A DNA stretch of 25,000 nucleotides from Thioalkalivibrio nitratireducens (GCA_011390385.1 JAABSN010000018.1:1-25000), one strand, 5' to 3'; positions 7,402 through 16,267 are shown, counted from the stretch's first letter. Translations and numbers: made by a program. Notes: generated by a model not told the origin, from the letters alone.

Positions 7402-8004
7402 TCATTGGTCGGTGCTGTCGAAGTCCCTGGGGCGCAGGTTTCCGAGATGCCGGAACCGGCCATTGCCAAGGGGCTGAAACAAAGCAAGATCCCCTTCGTC
7501 CAGGAAGACGTTGGCTGCGGCTCGCAGGTTCAGGTTGTGTCCCACGATGACCGTATTCCGCGCCGGATCCGCCGGTGACGTGCCGAGTCGGTCGCGAAGC
7601 GAGTTCACCAGCCATTCCCTGCGATTCGGGTCGGGTTCAGCCGGCAGATTGAACAGGTCCTGAACCCGTTGGTAGCGGCCAAACGCCAATTCCGCGGTCT
7701 CACGGTTACGGCAGAAATCGCTGGTCAGGACCGCTCCTGCAGGAATTCCGAGGCGCACAAAGCCGTCGCCCACGTTACGTGCCTGCTGCCGCCCCTCTGC
7801 GTCGAGATTTCGCTGAGTCTCGCAGTGATCCATGGCGGAGAGGTCGCTGTCGCGCTGACTGTGATCGGTCCGGGCGTGGCGCCAGTAGATCACCAGGCCT
7901 CCGTCCTGCATCCTTTCGATCAGGGCGCCTCCGTCAGAAGCCAAGACCGGCATCGGTGGAAGTAGCAGGAGTGTCAGCAATATCGGGGCAAAACGTGCGA
8001 ACAT
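7402..8004 (-). CDS. Exported histidine phosphatase family protein
   Basis: A 200-residue protein of the branch-1/2 histidine phosphatase (phosphoglycerate-mutase-like) fold. Residues 1-22 ([22 protein letters not shown]) are a signal peptide. The catalytic RHG motif appears as WRHART with phospho-accepting H43; [15 protein letters not shown] near 95-109 supplies a further phosphate-binding Arg, and the second catalytic His is in VIVGHNLNL (H156). The size fits small periplasmic family members of unknown substrate seen in gammaproteobacteria and cyanobacteria. It is transcribed away from trpG and toward the Rrf2 gene, with about 130 bp between them. No specific reaction can be assigned beyond phosphomonoester hydrolysis. 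Confidence 0.85.
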   Translation of the reverse strand: MFARFAPILLTLLLLPPMPVLASDGGALIERMQDGGLVIYWRHARTDHSQRDSDLSAMDHCETQRNLDAEGRQQARNVGDGFVRLGIPAGAVLTSDFCRNRETAELAFGRYQRVQDLFNLPAEPDPNRREWLVNSLRDRLGTSPADPARNTVIVGHNLNLRAAANVFLDEGDLALFQPLGNGRFRHLGNLRPRDFDSTDQ

Positions 8005-8083
8005 GTTCGAGGCCTCCGCGGTGGTCGGGTCCCATGCGCTTGCCCGGTTCCGCGAATCTGCGAGAACGGGTCATGTATCCGGA

Positions 8084-8100
8084 ATTCGGACCACCCGAAT
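8084..8100. promoter_or_regulatory. Palindromic site in the divergent phosphatase/trpG gap
   Basis: ATTCGG-ACCAC-CCGAAT is a perfect 6-bp inverted repeat of 17 bp in the 174-bp region between the divergent phosphatase (-) and trpG (+) genes. Its size suits a dimeric repressor site. No trans-acting factor is evident and chance occurrence is possible. Confidence 0.25.
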
Positions 8101-8178
8101 GACGGAAGATTTCACCGGACTGCCGATGCAAGGCCCTGTCTCACGAATGGATGGCTTCAGCCACGAGGTAACCGCGTC

Positions 8179-8772
8179 ATGATCCTGATGATCGACAACT
8201 ATGATTCCTTTACCTTCAACCTCGTGCAGTACCTCGGGGAGCTTGGGGCCGATGTGGCCGTGCACCGCAACGATCAGATCGATGTCGAGGGCGTGCGGCG
8301 GCTTGCGCCGGACGGTATCGTGATCTCGCCCGGACCCTGCACCCCGAATGAGGCGGGGATTTCGCTGGAAGTGATCCGCGCGTTCGCGGGAGAGATTCCC
8401 CTGCTGGGCGTCTGTCTCGGGCACCAGGCCATCGGGCAGGCCTTCGGAGGGCGCGTGGTGCACGCCAAGGCGATCATGCACGGCAAGACCTCGATGGTCT
8501 TTCATGCGGGGCAGGGCGTGTTCGAAGGTCTCGACAACCCGTTCGAGGCGACGCGCTACCACTCTCTGGTGATCGAGCAGGAAACCCTGCCGGAATGTCT
8601 CGAGATGACAGCGTGGACCCGCGACGAGCAGGGGGGACTGGATGAGATCATGGGCGTTCGTCACCGCAGCCTTCCCGTCGAGGGCGTGCAGTTCCATCCC
8701 GAGTCCATTCTGACCCGGCAGGGTCATGATCTGCTGGACAACTTCCTGAGGCGTCTTCCGACCGCAGCGTGA
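8179..8772 (+). CDS. trpG: Anthranilate synthase component II (glutamine amidotransferase)
   Basis: Class I glutamine amidotransferase that releases ammonia from glutamine for TrpE; in many proteobacteria the same protein also serves PabB in folate synthesis. At 197 residues it is full length. It starts [23 protein letters not shown], has the oxyanion and interface segment [12 protein letters not shown], the nucleophile C79 in [15 protein letters not shown], and the catalytic His and Glu in VQFHPESIL near the C-terminus. A GAGGT ribosome-binding site precedes the ATG. It heads the trpG-trpD-trpC block but is separated from trpD by 302 bp, an unusually large gap for this trio, and from trpE by three genes. 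Confidence 0.97.
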   Translation: MILMIDNYDSFTFNLVQYLGELGADVAVHRNDQIDVEGVRRLAPDGIVISPGPCTPNEAGISLEVIRAFAGEIPLLGVCLGHQAIGQAFGGRVVHAKAIMHGKTSMVFHAGQGVFEGLDNPFEATRYHSLVIEQETLPECLEMTAWTRDEQGGLDEIMGVRHRSLPVEGVQFHPESILTRQGHDLLDNFLRRLPTAA

Positions 8773-9074
8773 TTCTGGCTGGCCCTGTACTTGCTGCCGC
8801 CGTCCGCCCTGACTCCCGGATCCATGTCGGGCGAAAATCCCAAAGTGTGGCGAGGCGCCGATGCGTGCGAATCAACGCACCCGGCTAATCGAATCCATGA
8901 GACCGTCATCGCTGATGGTTGTGAATCCACCCAAATGCTCATGGCTTGTCCGCCTGTTGCGCTGATGCTGGCGGACGAAACGCATGAGCCTGAGTGTGCA
9001 CGGGTCGTCTGCCAGCGCAACCAACGGTAGACTGTCGCCCGATTCTTCAATTCGATGCAGACAAGGGGTGCCGG
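8773..9074. other. 302-bp trpG-trpD intergenic region
   Basis: No convincing gene. A possible 79-codon frame (8791-9030) has no ribosome-binding site and an unlikely composition. The region holds a two-tier hairpin at 8937-8989 and two loosely related copies of GATGnnTGnGAATCnACnCA (near 8861 and 8912). The trpD ribosome-binding site AAGGGG lies at 9063-9068. Confidence 0.5.
8937..8989. repeat. Two-tier inverted repeat between trpG and trpD
   Basis: Outer arms GCTCATG (8937-8943) and CATGAGC (8983-8989) and inner arms GTCCGCC (8948-8954) and GGCGGAC (8970-8976) are both perfect, with an asymmetric 4/6-nt internal loop and a 15-nt apical loop. The folded RNA would sit in the trpG-trpD transcript about 85 nt before the trpD start. 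No T tract follows. It could be a processing or attenuation site, or a dispersed palindromic repeat. Confidence 0.5.
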
Positions 9075-10106
9075 GTGACGATACAGGAAGCGATCGCCGC
9101 GTTGATCGAGCGGCAGGATCTCGAGCCGGAGGCCATGGTTTCGGTGATGCGGTTGGTGATGACCGGTCAGGCCACGCCGGCCCAGATCGGGGCGCTGCTC
9201 GTGGGGCTGCGGATGAAGGGGGAGACTCCCGATGAGATCGTTGCGGCTGCTCAGGTGATGCGGCAACTGGCGACCCGGGTCGAGGTGGATACCGACGGGT
9301 TGGTGGACACCTGCGGCACCGGTGGCGATGCCTCGGGGACGTTCAACGTTTCCACGGTCTCGGCGCTGGTTGCGGCCGCCGCCGGTGCGCGGGTGGCAAA
9401 ACACGGTAACCGGTCGGTGTCCTCGCGTTCGGGCAGCGCCGATGTGCTCGAGGCGCTCGGCGTGCGGCTCGGCATCGCGCCCGAGGGTGTTGCAGCGTGT
9501 ATCGAGCGGCTCGGTGTCGGGTTCCTGTTCGCTCCTGCGCACCACGGCGCGATGCGACACGCGATCGGCCCGCGCAAGGAACTGGCAATCCGTACGCTCT
9601 TCAACGTTCTTGGCCCATTGACCAACCCGGCTGCCGCGCCGAACCAGGTGCTGGGTGTCTTCGCTCGGGAATGGGTGCAGCCATTGGCCGAAGCACTGCA
9701 GAAGCTCGGCAGCCGTCACGTGCTGGTCGTGCATGCGGAGGACGGACTCGATGAAATCAGTATTTCGGCCCCGACGCATGTGGCCGAATTGCGGGAAGGG
9801 GCGATTCGCGAGTACACCCTGATGCCCGAGGACATGGGTCTGAAGCGTACATCGATGGACACGATCCGGGTCGACAGTGTCGAAGCCTCGGCCGCGATGA
9901 TCCGCTCGGTGCTTGCCGCCGAGCCCGGGCCGGCCCGGGATATCGTTCTGTTGAATGCCGGTGCCGCGCTGTATGTCAGCGGCCGCGCGGCGAGTCATGC
10001 CGAGGGTGTCGCCGAGGCCGGCCGTGCGATCGACAGCGGGGCCGCCGCGGAACGCCTGCGGCAACTGGCCGAACTCACCGCGGGGTTGCCCGAGTGGAAG
10101 CCGTGA
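9075..10106 (+). CDS. trpD: Anthranilate phosphoribosyltransferase
   Basis: Transfers the phosphoribosyl group of PRPP to anthranilate, the second step of tryptophan synthesis. The 343-residue protein shows the class IV phosphoribosyltransferase N-terminal helices ([16 protein letters not shown]...), the PRPP loop [15 protein letters not shown] (80-94), [15 protein letters not shown] (109-123) and the metal-linked segment [14 protein letters not shown]. The start is GTG 9075, placed by the AAGGGG ribosome-binding site 6 nt upstream and by agreement with the usual family N-terminus; the frame extends further upstream but that part does not look like protein of this family. The 3' end overlaps trpC. 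Confidence 0.97.
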   Translation: MTIQEAIAALIERQDLEPEAMVSVMRLVMTGQATPAQIGALLVGLRMKGETPDEIVAAAQVMRQLATRVEVDTDGLVDTCGTGGDASGTFNVSTVSALVAAAAGARVAKHGNRSVSSRSGSADVLEALGVRLGIAPEGVAACIERLGVGFLFAPAHHGAMRHAIGPRKELAIRTLFNVLGPLTNPAAAPNQVLGVFAREWVQPLAEALQKLGSRHVLVVHAEDGLDEISISAPTHVAELREGAIREYTLMPEDMGLKRTSMDTIRVDSVEASAAMIRSVLAAEPGPARDIVLLNAGAALYVSGRAASHAEGVAEAGRAIDSGAAAERLRQLAELTAGLPEWKP

Positions 10107-10915
10107 CCCGAAACGGAAACCCCGGGATCCCGGACGTTCTCCAGCGCATCCTTGCGCGCAAGCGGGAGGAAGTTCGTGCGCGCGCGAAGGCTCTGTCCAT
10201 CGACGACCTGTCGGCGCTGGCGGCGACTGCGGAGCCAACCCGTGGCTTCCGCGCGGCGCTGCACGAGCGTATCGCCACCGGTCGGCCAGCAGTGATCGCC
10301 GAGATCAAGAAGGCCAGTCCGAGCAAGGGTGTCCTGCGGGCGGACTTTGATCCGGCGGCGATTGCACGCAGTTATGCCGAGCATGGAGCCACCTGTCTTT
10401 CGGTGCTTACCGACGTCGACTTCTTCCAGGGGGCCGATGCTTTCCTGCAGCAGGCCCGCGCCGCATGTGCGTTGCCGGTGCTGCGCAAGGATTTCATGCT
10501 TGACCCCTACCAGGTTCACGAGGCCCGGGCGCTCGGTGCTGATTGCATTCTGCTGATCGTCGCTGCTCTGGAAGACGGCGTTATGGCGGAGCTTTACCGA
10601 GTGGCGCGGGAATGGGGCATGGATGTGCTGGTGGAGGTGCACGACCGGAAGGAACTCGAGCGCGCGCTGCGGTTGGGCGCCGATCTGGTCGGAATCAACA
10701 ACCGTGATCTGCGCAACTTCGAGACCCGGTTGGAGACGACGCTCGAGCTGCGCGCTGCGGTGCCGCCGGATGTGCTGCTGGTCACCGAGAGCGGCATCAT
10801 GGGAGCGGCGGACGTCGCGCGGATGCGCGCCGCGGAAATCAATGCGTTCCTGGTGGGCGAGGCCTTGATGCGTGCCGACGACCCGGGCCAAGCCCTGGAG
10901 CGACTGTTCGGGTAA
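10094..10915 (+). CDS. trpC: Indole-3-glycerol phosphate synthase
   Basis: Closes the ring of CdRP to indole-3-glycerol phosphate, the fourth step of tryptophan synthesis. It is the stand-alone type, not fused to TrpF. The roughly 273-residue TIM barrel has [15 protein letters not shown] at the N-terminus, the catalytic Lys in [71 protein letters not shown] and LLVTESGI. The GTG at 10094 overlaps trpD by 13 bp. An in-frame GTG at 10103, forming a GTGA overlap with the trpD stop, is an equally possible start that would remove three residues. Either arrangement implies translational coupling. Confidence 0.97.
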   Translation: MEAVTRNGNPGIPDVLQRILARKREEVRARAKALSIDDLSALAATAEPTRGFRAALHERIATGRPAVIAEIKKASPSKGVLRADFDPAAIARSYAEHGATCLSVLTDVDFFQGADAFLQQARAACALPVLRKDFMLDPYQVHEARALGADCILLIVAALEDGVMAELYRVAREWGMDVLVEVHDRKELERALRLGADLVGINNRDLRNFETRLETTLELRAAVPPDVLLVTESGIMGAADVARMRAAEINAFLVGEALMRADDPGQALERLFG

Positions 10916-10943
10916 CGTCTGGTTGGAAACATGCGACGGGTTT

Positions 10944-11021
10944 GCCACGGAAAGCACGGACAGACACGGAAACGGGCTTTGATCCGTTTCATTTTCCGTG
11001 ATTTCCGTGTCCTTCCGTGGC
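10944..11021. repeat. Fold-back repeat built from CACGGAA units
   Basis: A 78-bp imperfect inverted repeat between trpC and the OsmC-like gene. The left half contains GCCACGGAA, CACGGA and ACACGGAAACGG; the right half mirrors it with CCGTTTC, TTCCGTG, TTTCCGTGT and TTCCGTGGC. The outermost 9 bp pair perfectly, and each half carries three spaced copies of the CACGGAA core. This resembles a dispersed repeat seen between genes in various proteobacteria (recalled, not searched). The 152-bp gap contains no gene. Confidence 0.7.
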
Positions 11022-11067
11022 TGTATTTTCAAGGGAACAGGTCACAACATGAAGAGGACAGGAATCG

Positions 11068-11523
11068 ATGCAGGTACGGGTGAAATGGCTGGACGGCGTG
11101 GCCTTTGTGGGCGAGACGGGCACAGGGCACGCTGTGGTGATGGATGGTGCCCAGGAATTCGGCGGGCGCAACGTCGGGGCGCGGCCGATGGAGATGTTGC
11201 TGCTGGGGCTCGGTGGCTGTACCAGTTTTGATGTGATCACGATTCTGAAGAAGGCCCGGCAGCCGGTGCTCGATTGCGAAGTCTTGATCGAAGCCCAGCG
11301 CTCGGAGAAGGTGCCCAAGGTCTTTACCGAGATCGCGGTGCATTTTCGCGTCTATGGGGACGGATTGTCGGAGAAGCACGTGGCACGTGCGGTGGAGCTG
11401 TCCGCCACCCGCTACTGCTCGGCTTCGATCATGCTGGGGGCTGCTGCGAAGATCTCGCATGACTTCAGCATCATCGAGGGGCCGGCTCCCCGGCAGCAGG
11501 GTCCGGCTCCCGCCGAAGCCTGA
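11068..11523 (+). CDS. OsmC family protein (YhfA-like)
   Basis: A 151-residue OsmC/Ohr-fold protein. The redox Cys pair of the superfamily is present: C51 in LGLGGCTSFDV and C117 in SATRYCSASIMLG. OsmC and Ohr proteins reduce organic peroxides with such a pair; the YhfA-like branch, which this most resembles (MEMLLLGLGGCTSFDVITILKKARQ), has no settled substrate. The C-terminal tail GPAPRQQGPAPAEA is a short Pro/Ala repeat outside the fold. An AGAGGA-type ribosome-binding site precedes the ATG. The gene precedes speD in the same order as in Pseudomonas, where crp/vfr usually lies between trpC and this gene; no crp is present here. Confidence 0.9.
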   Translation: MQVRVKWLDGVAFVGETGTGHAVVMDGAQEFGGRNVGARPMEMLLLGLGGCTSFDVITILKKARQPVLDCEVLIEAQRSEKVPKVFTEIAVHFRVYGDGLSEKHVARAVELSATRYCSASIMLGAAAKISHDFSIIEGPAPRQQGPAPAEA

Positions 11524-11590
11524 ATCGTTGACACACTGAACAAGGGGTCTAAAATTCGCGGCTCTTTGGTTGGGGCTGGAGGAACAGGCC

Positions 11591-12403
11591 ATGCTGGCTC
11601 GCCACGACAAGCGTATCAAGCTCCATGGGTTCAACAACCTGACCAAGAGCCTGAGTTTCAATATTTACGACATCTGCTATGCGGCCGGGCATCGGCATCG
11701 TGACGAGTACATTGCGTACATCGACGAGGCCTACAACGCCGCCCGCCTGACCCAGATCCTGACGGATGTGGCTCACCTGATCGGAGCGAACATCCTCGAT
11801 ATCTCGCGCCAGGACTACGACCCGCAGGGGGCCTCGGTGACCATGCTGATTTCCGAGGAACCCGTGGCCACCGAGAAAATCGGTTTCACCGAGGGTCCGG
11901 GGCCCTTGCCGGAGACGGTGCTCGCGCACCTGGACAAGAGCCATATCACGGTTCACACCTATCCGGAATCCCACCCCGAGGGCGGCATCGCCACGTTTCG
12001 CGCCGACATCGATGTCTCCACCTGTGGGCGCATTTCGCCGCTGCGGGCCTTGAACTATCTGATTCACAGCTTCGAGTCCGACATCGTGATCATGGATTAC
12101 CGGGTGCGCGGTTTCACGCGTGACATCCGCGGCAAGAAGCACTTCATCGACCACAAGATCAACTCGATCCAGGAGTTTCTTTCGCGCGACACCAAGGACA
12201 AGTACCAGATGGTCGACGTGAACGTGTATCAGGAGTACCTGTTCCACACCAAGATGGTGCTGAAGGAATTCGATCTGGACAATTACATGTTTGGTCTGGG
12301 CAAGGAGGACTACCCGGCGCGTGAGGCGGCGCGTATCTCCAAGCTGCTCAAGCGCGAGATGATGGAAATCTTCTACGGCAAGAACATGAGCAAGGCGACC
12401 TGA
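11591..12403 (+). CDS. speD: S-adenosylmethionine decarboxylase proenzyme
   Basis: Makes decarboxylated SAM, the aminopropyl donor for spermidine. It belongs to the long, E. coli-type bacterial class: 270 residues against 264 in E. coli. The proenzyme cleaves itself at K116-S117 in [20 protein letters not shown]117 becomes the pyruvoyl cofactor, and the downstream [17 protein letters not shown] carries the conserved Cys. The start is ATG 11591, preceded by GGAGGA at a 7-nt spacing; an upstream in-frame TTG at 11570 lacks such support. It lies 67 bp after the OsmC-like gene and ends 27 bp from the convergent TauE-like gene. No speE is seen in the window. Confidence 0.97.
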   Translation: MLARHDKRIKLHGFNNLTKSLSFNIYDICYAAGHRHRDEYIAYIDEAYNAARLTQILTDVAHLIGANILDISRQDYDPQGASVTMLISEEPVATEKIGFTEGPGPLPETVLAHLDKSHITVHTYPESHPEGGIATFRADIDVSTCGRISPLRALNYLIHSFESDIVIMDYRVRGFTRDIRGKKHFIDHKINSIQEFLSRDTKDKYQMVDVNVYQEYLFHTKMVLKEFDLDNYMFGLGKEDYPAREAARISKLLKREMMEIFYGKNMSKAT

Positions 12404-12430
12404 GAAGCGGTCCGCGCGTCGGCTTGGCTG

Positions 12431-13252
12431 TCAGCGCAGAAGCATGTAGACACCGGCCAGCATCAGTACGCCGGCGAATGCGCGCCGCAGCGTGGCAACC
12501 GGCAGATGATGGGCCAGCCATACGCCCGCGCGCACGCTGACCGCGGCCCCGGCGGCGATCCCCGCGATCGCGGGCAGGTAAAGGTGCCCGATACTCCACT
12601 CCGGAGTCTCCGCGCCTTTGTCGATGAGAGCGGGCAGGGCATAGACCAGACTGCCGGCGATTGCGATGGGGATGCCCAGAACAGCGGCAGAGCCAATCGC
12701 CTGGCGGATGTCCAGCCCCCGGCTCAGCAGGAATGGTGTGGTCAGGGTGCCACCGGCGATGCCGATCAGGGCGGATACCATTCCGATGCTGGTGCCCGCG
12801 CCGAACCAGACCGTCCTTCCTGCCTCCGGCCGGGCCGGGGGCCGGATGCTGAGCAGCAACCAAACTGCGATCGCAATCTCGAATACGCCAAAGATCCGTG
12901 CCAGGAACCGGCCGTCGATCTGGATAGCGAGCAAAGCCCCGAGAACGGCGCCGACCAGGATGGGGGGCAGCAGTCGTCGCACCGATGGTCCGTGCACGCC
13001 ACCCCGCAGGAAATGACCGCGTGCGGAAAGCATTGCGGTCGGGATGATCGCGCCCAGTGAGGTTCCAATGGCCGCTTGCACCAGAAACTGGCTGTCGAAG
13101 CCCATCCAGGCGAAAACCCAGACCAACGCCGGTACCAGCACCAGCCCACCGCCGATGCCGAACATGCCTGCGGGAATACCGGTGGCCAGACCCAGCAGCA
13201 GGAACAGGGCCAGCAACCCGGCCGGACCGCTCGTGCTGATAAACGCTTCCAT
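12431..13252 (-). CDS. TauE/SafE family membrane permease
   Basis: A 273-residue inner-membrane protein with about eight membrane segments. The family shows a tandem duplication, each half starting with a Gly-rich helix: LATGIPAGMFGIGGGLVLVPAL near residue 25 and GMVSALIGIAGGTLTTPFLL near 157. TauE/SafE proteins export or import small anions such as sulfite, sulfoacetate or other organosulfur compounds; some members carry other substrates. It follows hemL by 22 bp on the same strand, so it is probably the last gene of the thiD-thiE-hemL transcription unit, although the pathways are unrelated. No clear ribosome-binding site precedes the ATG. The substrate cannot be deduced. Confidence 0.88.
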   Translation of the reverse strand: MEAFISTSGPAGLLALFLLLGLATGIPAGMFGIGGGLVLVPALVWVFAWMGFDSQFLVQAAIGTSLGAIIPTAMLSARGHFLRGGVHGPSVRRLLPPILVGAVLGALLAIQIDGRFLARIFGVFEIAIAVWLLLSIRPPARPEAGRTVWFGAGTSIGMVSALIGIAGGTLTTPFLLSRGLDIRQAIGSAAVLGIPIAIAGSLVYALPALIDKGAETPEWSIGHLYLPAIAGIAAGAAVSVRAGVWLAHHLPVATLRRAFAGVLMLAGVYMLLR

Positions 13253-13274
13253 GGCCGGGCTGCGCCAGACTCGC

Positions 13275-14552
13275 CTACAGGTTCTTCAGGACCTTCGCCG
13301 CGGTCGCGATGGTCTCGTCGATGTCGGCGTCACTGTGGGCGCTGGAGATGAAGCCGGCCTCGAAGGCGCTCGGGGCGAGGTAGATCCCGGCATCGAGCAT
13401 GCCGTGGAAGAAGCGTTTGAACGCCGCGAGGTCGCACTGGGTGGCTTGCGCGTAGTCGGTGACGGTGTCGCTGGTGAAGAACAGGCCGAACATGCCGGGG
13501 ACCTGGTTCGCGGTCATCGGTACACCGGCATCGCGGGCGGCATCCAGCATTCCGGCCACGAGGCGTTGCGTCTTGATCTCGAGTTCATCGTGAAAGCCGG
13601 GGCGGCTCAGGATCTCCAACGTCTTCAGACCGGCGGTCATCGCAATCGGGTTGCCGGAAAGCGTTCCTGCCTGGTACACGGGGCCGACCGGTGCCAGATG
13701 CTTCATGATCTCGCGCCGGCCGCCGAAGGCGCCGACCGGCATGCCGCCGCCGATGATCTTGCCCAATGTGGTCATGTCGGGCGCGACGCCATAGAGCGCC
13801 TGGGCGCAACCGGCGGCAACGCGGAAGCCGGTCATCACCTCGTCGAAGATCAGCACTGTGCCGGATTCGTCGCAGACTTCGCGCAGCGTTTCGAGGAAGC
13901 CTGGCTGCGGTGGAATGCAGTTCATGTTGCCGGCGATCGGCTCGACGATCACGCAGGCCGTCTCGTGTCCGTGTTCGGCGAACCAGGCGCGTACACCGTC
14001 GCCATCGTTATAGCTCAGTGTGCTGGTCAATGCGGCCAGCGCCGCCGGGACGCCCGGCGAACTCGGTTGACCGAGCGTCAGTGCCCCTGAACCGGCCTTG
14101 ACCAGCAGGGAGTCGCCGTGGCCATGGTAATTGCCTTCGAACTTCACGATGCGGTCACGGCCGGTAAAACCGCGAGCGAGGCGGATCGCGCTCATGGTGG
14201 CCTCGGTCCCCGAACTGGTCATGCGTACCATGTCCATCGACGGCACCAGTTCGCAGACCCGTTCCGCCATCGTCACTTCAAGGCTGGTCGGGCAGCCGAA
14301 GGAAAGTCCGCCCAGGCAAGCCTCACGCACGGCCGAGATGACCTCCGGGTGGGCGTGCCCCGCGACCATCGGACCCCAGGAGCCGATGTAGTCGATGTAG
14401 CGCTTGTGGTCGGCATCGTAGATGTAGGCACCCTCGGCGCGCTCCATGAACACGGGGGTGCCGCCGACACCCTTGAATGCTCGAACCGGGGAGTTGACCC
14501 CGCCGGGAATGTGGGTCTGTGCGGCGGCGAAGAGACGTTCGGATTCCTGCAT
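13275..14552 (-). CDS. hemL: Glutamate-1-semialdehyde 2,1-aminomutase
   Basis: PLP enzyme that converts glutamate-1-semialdehyde to 5-aminolevulinate, the entry to heme and siroheme synthesis by the C5 pathway. At 425 residues it is full length. Features include [26 protein letters not shown] at the N-terminus, [42 protein letters not shown] with the PLP-pyridine Asp, and the Schiff-base lysine K265 in [18 protein letters not shown]. The start at 14552 matches the family N-terminus and has AGGA 8 nt upstream; the frame runs on upstream without family similarity. It lies downstream of thiE, separated by 291 bp that contain a fold-back element. Confidence 0.98.
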   Translation of the reverse strand: MQESERLFAAAQTHIPGGVNSPVRAFKGVGGTPVFMERAEGAYIYDADHKRYIDYIGSWGPMVAGHAHPEVISAVREACLGGLSFGCPTSLEVTMAERVCELVPSMDMVRMTSSGTEATMSAIRLARGFTGRDRIVKFEGNYHGHGDSLLVKAGSGALTLGQPSSPGVPAALAALTSTLSYNDGDGVRAWFAEHGHETACVIVEPIAGNMNCIPPQPGFLETLREVCDESGTVLIFDEVMTGFRVAAGCAQALYGVAPDMTTLGKIIGGGMPVGAFGGRREIMKHLAPVGPVYQAGTLSGNPIAMTAGLKTLEILSRPGFHDELEIKTQRLVAGMLDAARDAGVPMTANQVPGMFGLFFTSDTVTDYAQATQCDLAAFKRFFHGMLDAGIYLAPSAFEAGFISSAHSDADIDETIATAAKVLKNL

Positions 14553-14719
14553 GGCGATGTCCTGTCTGGAAATGTAATGAGTGGGCGGTAAGCGCGGGAG
14601 TGTAGTCCGCCTTCGCGGTCGAATCATCCGCAATGAGCGGCGATGACCGGGGCAGGCCAGCGCTGTGACGGGTTCAACGGCCATTGACATTGCCGCCGCC
14701 GGCGGTGGGTTACCCCGCG

Positions 14720-14831
14720 AGAGCCTGAAACCGGTCCACGGTTTGCGGGACGCCGTGAATGCTTCCCCGCAGGCTTGACGGCAGCATCCCTGCTGCCGAC
14801 TCCCGCAAACGGCCGACCGGCTTCAGGCTCG
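14720..14831. repeat. Nested fold-back element between thiE and hemL
   Basis: A 112-bp element. Outer arms at 14721-14750 and 14801-14830 pair at about 25 of 30 positions (matching blocks GAGCCTGAA, CCGGTC and GTTTGCGGGA). The 50-nt centre contains a second, perfect 8-bp hairpin, CGGCAGCA-TCCC-TGCTGCCG (14779-14798). The rest of the 291-bp intergenic region (14553-14843) shows no gene. The organisation suggests a MITE- or REP-like dispersed palindrome; no target-site duplication was identified. Confidence 0.65.
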
Positions 14832-14843
14832 TCTACAAGAATG

Positions 14844-15464
14844 CTATTCGGCGGCGAACAGGGACTGCAGCCGGTGCGCCGCGGTCTCCGGGTCGGGACT
14901 ATCGGTGATGCCCTGGATCACCGCGATCATGTCGGCTCCTGCGGCGACGACCGGCGCGGCATTGCCAACGGTGATGCCGCCGATTGCGCAAATCGGAATG
15001 TCCAGTTCACGTCGGGCCGTGCGCAGCAGATCCAGGTCCGCGCGGCGGGCCGCGGGCTTGGTCGCCGACGGGTAGATGGAACCGAAGGCGACGTAGTCGG
15101 CACCGGCTGCGGCGGCGTCGCGTGCCCGCTGCAGCTCGTTGTAACATGAGGCACCGATGATTCGGTCCGGGCCAAGCCGGATCCGGGCGGTCTGGATTGC
15201 CGAGTCATTCTCGCCGAGATGGACTCCGTCGGCGCCGATGGTCTTGCAAAGCGCGACGTCGTCATTGATCAGGCACAGCGCGCCCGCGAGTTGGCATTGT
15301 TGAAGAATTTCCCCCGCTTCGCGTCGGCGCGCATCGGGGTCGGCCGCCTTGTCCCGGTACTGAACGATGCGCGCGCCGCCACGCAGGGCCGCGGCGACCA
15401 ATTCCAGGCGCCCCGCAGAAGTGCCGGGCGTCACGAAATAGAGCCCCCGCAATCGCGGATTCAT
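14844..15464 (-). CDS. thiE: Thiamine-phosphate synthase
   Basis: Joins HMP pyrophosphate and the thiazole phosphate to make thiamine phosphate. The 206-residue TIM barrel has LRGLYFVTPG at the N-terminus, VQYRDKAADPDARR (pyrophosphate-binding QYRxK), LINDDVALCKTIGADGVHLGENDSAI with the metal-binding region, GASCYNELQRARDAAAAGADYVAFGSIYPSATKP and PICAIGGITVGNA. The conserved HLGQxD motif reads HLGEND, a mild change. Its ATG overlaps the thiD stop as ATGA, so the two form an operon and are translationally coupled. No TPP riboswitch was recognised upstream of thiD. Confidence 0.96.
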   Translation of the reverse strand: MNPRLRGLYFVTPGTSAGRLELVAAALRGGARIVQYRDKAADPDARRREAGEILQQCQLAGALCLINDDVALCKTIGADGVHLGENDSAIQTARIRLGPDRIIGASCYNELQRARDAAAAGADYVAFGSIYPSATKPAARRADLDLLRTARRELDIPICAIGGITVGNAAPVVAAGADMIAVIQGITDSPDPETAAHRLQSLFAAE

Positions 15465-16267
15465 CGCTGAGGGCAGAGACGGCTCGGGACGTGCTGCCCC
15501 TTGCCGGGTGCGTAGCCGGCGGCGATGGCCTCGGTCATGAAACCCTGCGCCTCGATGATCGCCGGTTCGAGATCGCGGCCACGGGCGAGAAAGGCCGCAA
15601 TCGCCGCAGCGAGCGTGCAGCCCGAGCCATGATAGCTGAACGGCAGTCTGGGTAATTCGAAGCCGCGTACATGGCCGTCTTCCCGGTACAGCATGTTCGT
15701 GATCGGTGGCAGGGGTTTCCTGTGGGCTTCGGCTTCGGTCAGCGCATGGCCTCCCGTGATCAGTACATTGCGGGCGCCCAGTTCGCGCAGCGTCTCGCCC
15801 CAGCGCTCGGGGTCATCGTGACGGCTGAGGCGGGCTGCTTCCGGAGTATTCGGGGTGATCACCGTGGCCAGAGGCAGCAGGTATTCGCGGGTCACGTTCA
15901 CCACGGCCGCGGTGGCCAGTTCTCCGCCGCCGCCGGCGATCATGACCGGATCCAGGACGACCGGGATGGTGGGATGCGCGGCCAGGATCCCGGCTACGGC
16001 CTCGACATTTTCGGCTGAGCCCAGCATTCCGATCTTGATCGCCGATACCGGCAGGTCGGCCAGAGTGACTTCGATCTGTTCAATGATTCGCTGCGTGGGA
16101 ACGACGTCGAATGCAAGGACGTTGCGAGTGTCCTGCACGGTAATCGCGGTGATGGCGGTGGCGCCATGCACACCGAGGCGGGCGAACGTGGTCAGGTCGG
16201 CTTGCAACCCGGCGCCACCACCCGGATCCGAGCCGGCGATGGTCAGGGCGATGGCTGGGCGGCTCAT
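15461..16267 (-). CDS. thiD: Hydroxymethylpyrimidine/phosphomethylpyrimidine kinase
   Basis: Phosphorylates HMP and HMP phosphate to HMP pyrophosphate, the pyrimidine precursor for ThiE. The 268-residue ribokinase-fold protein has IALTIAGSDPGGGAGLQADLTTFARLGVHGATAITAITVQ at the N-terminus, AIKIGMLGS, VVLDPVMIAGGGGEL, TPNTPEAARL, LITGGHAL and the GSGCTLAAAIAAFLARG anion hole with the catalytic Asp position replaced by the usual Cys-containing variant of ThiD. The start at 16267 is chosen because AAGGGGGAAG lies just upstream; a start nine codons earlier is possible but lacks this support. It is the first gene of thiD-thiE-(hemL), and a 167-bp fold-back element ends 42 bp upstream. Confidence 0.97.
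   Translation of the reverse strand: MSRPAIALTIAGSDPGGGAGLQADLTTFARLGVHGATAITAITVQDTRNVLAFDVVPTQRIIEQIEVTLADLPVSAIKIGMLGSAENVEAVAGILAAHPTIPVVLDPVMIAGGGGELATAAVVNVTREYLLPLATVITPNTPEAARLSRHDDPERWGETLRELGARNVLITGGHALTEAEAHRKPLPPITNMLYREDGHVRGFELPRLPFSYHGSGCTLAAAIAAFLARGRDLEPAIIEAQGFMTEAIAAGYAPGKGQHVPSRLCPQR

Noticed and set aside
8791..9030. A 79-codon frame in the trpG-trpD gap.
   Set aside because: No ribosome-binding site, unlikely composition, and it spans the hairpin at 8937-8989; treated as non-coding.
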